Shown here: piece after piece, positions 60,246 through 64,000 of the stretch | Layout of the letters: the number at the start of each line of letters is the position of its first letter | How positions within the stretch are numbered: position 1 is the first letter of the stretch | Source: Xanthobacteraceae bacterium | GTDB lineage: Bacteria; Pseudomonadota; Alphaproteobacteria; Rhizobiales; Xanthobacteraceae | Direction: 5' to 3' | Length of the DNA stretch: 64,000 bases | Assembly: GCA_019635635.1 (NCBI GenBank) | Contig: JAHBZB010000004.1 | Location: 1 to 64,000 of the forward strand | Translations under genes and position numbers: made by a program | The notes under the pieces: model-generated | The model's database searches: none | What the model saw: only the letters and a program-made list of their open reading frames with translations | Told to the model about the DNA's origin: nothing

Positions 60246-61883
60246 TTAGTGCCACTTCGAAAGATCGCGATCCTTCGTTTCCGGCAGGAACAAGAGCGCC
60301 ACGACGAAGCTCATCGAAGCGATGATGATCGGGTACCACAGACCGGAGTAGATGTTTCCGGTCGCAGCGACGATCGCAAACACGGTCGCCGGCAGGAAGC
60401 CGCCGAACCAACCGTTGCCGATGTGATAGGGCAGTGACAGGCCGGTGTAGCGGATGCGGGTCGGGAACAGTTCAACCAGCCAGGCGGCGATCGGTGCATA
60501 GACCAGCGTGACGTAGATCACGAGGATCGTCAGCAGCAGGATCGTCATCGGGTAGTTGATCTGCGCGCTGTCCGCCTTGGCGGGATAGCCGTGCTTGGTG
60601 ATCGCTTCGCCAACCTGCTTCACGAAGTCAGGCGTGCCGGTCACGATCGTCTGGTCGCCGATTTTCACCGACGCAGGCGTGCCCTTCGGCGCGGCCTGGT
60701 TCGAGTAGTTCACCGAACGGGCAACGAGCGCAGACTTTGCGACGTCGCACGAGGAGGTGAACTTCGCGGTGCCGACCGGATTGAACTGGAACGAGCACTC
60801 GCTCGGATCAGCAATCACGGTCACCGGCGCGTCACGCAGCGCCTTTTCGAGAGCCGGGTTGGCGTAATGGGTGAGACCCTGGAAGATCCAGAAGTACGTC
60901 ACCGCACCGAGCAGGAAGCCTGCGAGCATGATCGGCTTGCGGCCGATCTTGTCGGACAGCCAGCCGAACAGGATGAAGAACGGCGTGCCGAGGGCGAGCG
61001 CGGTAGCGATCAGGATGATCGCGGTCACGCTATCGACCTTCAGCGTCTGGGTGAGGAAGAACAGCGCATAGAACTGTCCGCCGTACCAGATCACCGCTTC
61101 GCCGGCGGTAGCACCGAAGAGCGCGAGGATCGCGATCTTGGCGTTTTCCCACTTGCCGAAGGCTTCGGAGAGCGGCGCCTTCGACTGCTTGCCCTGGTCC
61201 TTCATTTCCTGGAACGCCGGCGACTCTTCGAGTTGCAGACGGATCCAGATCGAGACCGCGAGCAGTACTGCCGAGAGCAGGAACGGAATGCGCCAGCCCC
61301 AGTCAGCGAAAGTTGCTTCACCCATGTAGGTGCGGATGCCGAGGATGATGAGCAGGGCCATGAACAGGCCGAGCGTCGCCGTCGTCTGAATCCACGAGGT
61401 GTAGTAGCCGCGCTTGCCGTTCGGCGCATGTTCCGCGACGTAGGTCGCAGCACCGCCGTATTCGCCGCCGAGCGCCAGACCCTGCACGAGACGAAGCAGG
61501 ATCAGGATGATCGGCGCGATGATGCCGGCCGACGCATAGGACGGCAGCACACCGATCAGGAAGGTGCCGAGACCCATCAGCGTCATGGTTACAAGGAAGG
61601 TGTACTTGCGGCCGACGATGTCGCCGAGGCGGCCGAAGAACAGCGCGCCGAACGGACGGACCGCGAAACCCGCCGCGAAGGCGAGCAGCGTGAAGATGAA
61701 GCCGGCGGTCGGATTGACGCCGGAGAAGAATTGCTTGGCGAGAATGACGCCGAGCGTGCCGTAAATGTAAAAGTCGTACCACTCGAAGACAGTGCCGAGC
61801 GAAGAAGCGAAAATAACCTTCCGTTGTTCGGCGGTCATCTTGCCGCTGGCGGCGCTGCTACGAGCATCGGATGCCGTTGCCAT
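60246..61883 (-). CDS. MHS-family MFS transporter with large extracytoplasmic insert
   Basis: A 545-residue major facilitator of the metabolite:H+ symporter group (ProP/KgtP/ShiA-like). FEWYDFYIYGTLGVI, FFGRLGDIVGRKYTFLVTM and LRLVQGLALGGEYGGAATYVAEHAP are diagnostic. Unusually, about 110 soluble residues interrupt the second half, between GLTHYANP and the helix starting INYPMTILLL. The insert has two Cys that could form a disulphide. Substrate, perhaps an organic acid or osmolyte, is not predictable. Start 61883 follows GGGGGA. Confidence 0.87.
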   Translation of the reverse strand: MATASDARSSAASGKMTAEQRKVIFASSLGTVFEWYDFYIYGTLGVILAKQFFSGVNPTAGFIFTLLAFAAGFAVRPFGALFFGRLGDIVGRKYTFLVTMTLMGLGTFLIGVLPSYASAGIIAPIILILLRLVQGLALGGEYGGAATYVAEHAPNGKRGYYTSWIQTTATLGLFMALLIILGIRTYMGEATFADWGWRIPFLLSAVLLAVSIWIRLQLEESPAFQEMKDQGKQSKAPLSEAFGKWENAKIAILALFGATAGEAVIWYGGQFYALFFLTQTLKVDSVTAIILIATALALGTPFFILFGWLSDKIGRKPIMLAGFLLGAVTYFWIFQGLTHYANPALEKALRDAPVTVIADPSECSFQFNPVGTAKFTSSCDVAKSALVARSVNYSNQAAPKGTPASVKIGDQTIVTGTPDFVKQVGEAITKHGYPAKADSAQINYPMTILLLTILVIYVTLVYAPIAAWLVELFPTRIRYTGLSLPYHIGNGWFGGFLPATVFAIVAATGNIYSGLWYPIIIASMSFVVALLFLPETKDRDLSKWH

Positions 61884-62136
61884 TGAACGTCCCCCATTTG
61901 TTGTTGGCGTAATCGAGCGCGCGAAACAGAATCTGTCACGCGATCTCGGCGCAGACGCTACGCGCGGGTGTGCGGCGGGTCGTGCTACCAAGTCGTATTA
62001 GGCGAAAGGATGATGTGCGCCGCGGTAGCTGCTGGAAAACAAAGAACAAACGTGAAAATTATTCGGGCGTCGGAAGGTCGTGCGTTCCGCAATATTTCGA
62101 GCGCCGGACGCCGTCAGCGAATAAATTTTTCGTATC

Positions 62137-62385
62137 TTATTTTGCCTCGTGAGTTCGAAGCAGGAAGCCGACCGTTTCCAGAATTTTTGCGCGTTCGCGC
62201 CAGCTCGAGTTCGCCCAGTAGCGCGATCGCAGAAGTTCGTTTGCTTTGGTGACGAAAGGGGCGGCGGCGTCCTTGGCTGCGAACTTGCCGATTTGCAGCA
62301 GATATTCGTTGCGAAGCGCGATCACATCGCGCTCGTCTACCTTCGTGCTCCGTTGGAGCAGAGCTTCGAACTTTCTTCTCGGCAT
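62137..62385 (-). CDS. small hypothetical protein
   Basis: An 82-residue charged helical protein (MPRRKFEALLQRSTKVDERD, then ELLRSRYWANSSWRERAKIL). GGGGAA precedes the ATG. I recognise no family. AT-rich stretches on both sides fit promoter and terminator regions. It is alone between the MHS transporter and the 203-residue protein. Confidence 0.6.
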   Translation of the reverse strand: MPRRKFEALLQRSTKVDERDVIALRNEYLLQIGKFAAKDAAAPFVTKANELLRSRYWANSSWRERAKILETVGFLLRTHEAK

Positions 62386-62498
62386 CGCGTCGTTCCCCGA
62401 CGGACGACGCTAGAGAACGCTCGCGATTTAGCGCGTAATGATTTTTCCGTATCGTGTAACTTTTTCGTACTCTATCCGTGAGTTCCTTTTTCGGAACT

Positions 62499-63110
62499 TC
62501 ACAGGCCTCGTAACAGAGGCGTCATGTTCGCGACATCCATCCGCTGCGTAACCTGCTCCTGAACCGAAACGAGATGCAGTTGCATGAAGCCGCGGGCCGT
62601 CGGCGCATCCGGCGTGAGAAACTGCTTGTCGAACGGCATCAGCGCGAAATAGCGATCCGCGAACGGTACCGGAATGTCGATGATGCGCTTCGGCGGATGC
62701 GTAGAAAGCCGCTCGAGGTGAAGTGCGAGTTCGGCGCGGCCCTCTTTCCACTCTTCTTCCGTCAGTTCGGGTGGCGGCGCGTATCGATCATAAATCGACA
62801 GCACGAGCCGGATCAGCGGATCGAGTATCGCGCGGCGATCGTTCCCGGCGTGCGGGGCAAAAACCGTCTCCACGGTTTCGCCGACCATCGCAAGACCGAG
62901 CGGGAAGGCGCGCCAGCGCGCGCGGTTGAGCGCGGATTGAAAACCTTTGTCGGCCAGCATGACCTTCGAATAGTGGCCAGAGCGCGCACGCGAATAATCG
63001 TAGATGCCTTTCTGGACGAGGAAGGCTGCCTGTTCGTCGATGAAATCCGCGAGCGCCGCCGGCGTGCGAATGGCGGGTTTTCGACCGACCAGAAAATTGA
63101 AAAAGCCCAT
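62499..63110 (-). CDS. conserved hypothetical protein
   Basis: A 203-residue soluble protein, starting MGFFNFLVGRKPAIRTPAALADFIDEQAAFLVQKGIYDYSRARSG-like in character, a head found in uncharacterised alphaproteobacterial proteins. It is mostly helical with no transmembrane segment. AGGGAAA precedes the ATG at 63110; a longer frame to 63152 is less likely. It is divergent from the symporter pair at 63412. Function is unknown. Confidence 0.72.
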   Translation of the reverse strand: MGFFNFLVGRKPAIRTPAALADFIDEQAAFLVQKGIYDYSRARSGHYSKVMLADKGFQSALNRARWRAFPLGLAMVGETVETVFAPHAGNDRRAILDPLIRLVLSIYDRYAPPPELTEEEWKEGRAELALHLERLSTHPPKRIIDIPVPFADRYFALMPFDKQFLTPDAPTARGFMQLHLVSVQEQVTQRMDVANMTPLLRGL

Positions 63111-63411
63111 CCGTTTCCCTTGCTTTGATTCCGTTCGCTGCATTGCGGCCATTTCGTTTCGCAGTTGCGAGAGATGGAAATGATAACAAAATCAGTGCCG
63201 TAAAAGCGTAGATTTGGCCAAAAGTATTATAAACCGGTTCCCGACCTCAGTGTTACTTTTACATATCGTTCTGTAGACGCGGCGAAAAGATCGCGTGGCA
63301 GACCGCGGTTAAAGTGGGGGACGCCGCAGATCGCCGGATCGACGACCGGCTCTCCTCGCATCGGCATATCCGGACGCATCCGCGTCCGCTTAACTGGGAG
63401 GGCATCGACCT
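63111..63411. other. divergent intergenic region
   Basis: A 301-base gap that should hold promoters for the hypothetical gene and the DUF4212 gene. An AT-rich stretch with AAAAGTATTATAAACC (about 63220-63236) could be part of a promoter. GGGAGG lies just before the DUF4212 start. Nothing else firm is seen. Confidence 0.4.
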
Positions 63412-63684
63412 ATGTCATCGACGACCAAAGGTACGTCAGCCAATGACCAAGCTCATTGGCGCAAGACGACCAATCTGATGTGGACGCATCTCGCAATCTG
63501 GTTCTTCTTCGGATACGTGATCCACTTCTTCGCACCGGCGCTCAACAAGATCGTCATTCTGGGTTTCCCGCTCGGCTTCTACATGGCCGCGCAGGGCTCG
63601 CTCATCGCGTTCGTGGTTCAGCTTTTCCTGTTTGCCAAGCAGCAGGACAAGATCGACCGCGAATTCGGCGTCGCTGAAGACTGA
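63412..63684 (+). CDS. DUF4212 small symporter subunit
   Basis: A 90-residue membrane protein with two helices (LAIWFFFGYVIHFFAPAL and YMAAQGSLIAFVVQLFLFA) and a charged tail. The pair W...F.GY..HF and GFPLGFYMAAQGS is the signature of the DUF4212 family, small partners of sodium:solute symporters that often carry acetate or related acids. The symporter gene follows 13 bases later. Confidence 0.9.
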   Translation: MSSTTKGTSANDQAHWRKTTNLMWTHLAIWFFFGYVIHFFAPALNKIVILGFPLGFYMAAQGSLIAFVVQLFLFAKQQDKIDREFGVAED

Positions 63685-63697
63685 GGGGGACAGCAAC

Positions 63698-64000
63698 ATG
63701 GCTACTCAGACCTCAAACGACGGCAGCTTTCTGCAAAACCTCGGCAAGATCTACGGTCTTTATACCGGCGGCTTCCTTGCGTTCGTAATCCTGCTCGCAA
63801 TCCTCGAACAGATGGGCGTGCCGAACCGCGTGCTCGGCTACCTGTTCGTGTTCTTCACGATTGCGGTGTACGCCATCATCGGCGTGCTCTCGCGCACGGC
63901 GCAGGTCTCCGAATATTATGTCGCGGGCCGCAAGGTTCCGGCGTTCTATAACGGCATGGCGACCGGCGCCGACTGGATGTCGGCGGCTTCCTTCGTCGGC
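63698..64000 (+). CDS. sodium:solute symporter, 5' part
   Basis: Only the first 101 codons are in the window. Translation gives FLAFVILLAILEQM, then LFVFFTIAVYAIIGVLSR and VSEYYVAGRKVPAFYNGMAT, GADWMSAASF: the N-terminus of an SSS-family symporter of the acetate-type group (YYVAGR and GADWMSAASF motifs). It is cotranscribed with the DUF4212 gene, 13 bases upstream. The rest lies beyond 64000. Confidence 0.88.
   Translation, partial: MATQTSNDGSFLQNLGKIYGLYTGGFLAFVILLAILEQMGVPNRVLGYLFVFFTIAVYAIIGVLSRTAQVSEYYVAGRKVPAFYNGMATGADWMSAASFVG

Noticed and set aside
1-64000. CRISPR arrays, insertion sequences, phage genes
   Set aside because: No regularly spaced direct repeats, transposase, integrase or phage structural proteins were seen in the window.

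Overview
The window looks like chromosomal DNA of an alphaproteobacterium, most likely order Hyphomicrobiales (Rhizobiales), near Bradyrhizobium/Xanthobacteraceae-type genomes. This is inferred from high GC, families typical of that order (DUF2336, DUF3126-like, PAS_5, BTLCP-type cysteine peptidase, response regulator with GPDRR/GPERR tails, cobalamin-controlled BtuB-like receptor) and intergenic hairpin repeats of the kind common there. No rRNA or taxonomic marker gene is present, so genus cannot be fixed.

Layout. 1-59: 3' end of a tRNA-Leu(UAA). 62-13996: catabolic and housekeeping genes (nitrilase, diguanylate cyclase, acyl-CoA thioesterase with a broken upstream copy, SDR, MFS, FAD monooxygenase, two crotonases, two alpha/beta hydrolases). 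14105-20189: cysE, a duplicated DUF3126-like protein, gamma-carbonic anhydrase, an L,D-transpeptidase-like protein, a transglutaminase-like peptidase, tandem PilZ, PAS_5. 20559-30212: rhomboid, CBS, patatin, hisI, folE, a NifU-like scaffold, cupin, yidD, thrS, nitroreductase and flavin reductase. 30213-36437: CoA-ester lyase/MaoC pair, lytic transglycosylase, DUF2336, Hpt, receiver protein, nadK, cutA. 36490-38760: BtuB-like receptor behind a textbook cobalamin riboswitch. 38871-43332: small enzymes and a fused MFS/spermidine-synthase protein.

43550-59499 is the accessory centre: a surface-sugar cluster carrying an almost complete CMP-legionaminic-acid route by GDP-linked intermediates (PtmE, PtmA, LegB, LegC, an acetyltransferase, LegG, LegI, LegF). 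With it is the amidotransferase/HisH/HisF trio that elsewhere makes acetamidino groups on sugars, plus an FkbM methyltransferase, a GT4 glycosyltransferase and a surface-carbohydrate protein. The likely product is an acetamidino-modified legionaminic acid on a surface glycan or glycoprotein. legI and the adjacent acetyltransferase are much more AT-rich than their neighbours, suggesting a separate origin. A tRNA-Thr(UGU) closes the cluster.

59594-64000 holds an inverted repeat, an exported Tyr/Pro-rich protein, an MHS-family transporter, two unknown proteins and the start of a DUF4212/sodium-solute symporter pair cut by the window end. Other striking features are two dense clusters of GANTC (the CcrM methylation site), a duplicated thioesterase 5' end, a predicted ribosome-site-masking hairpin ahead of btuB, and a HisF paralogue lacking the usual catalytic aspartate.
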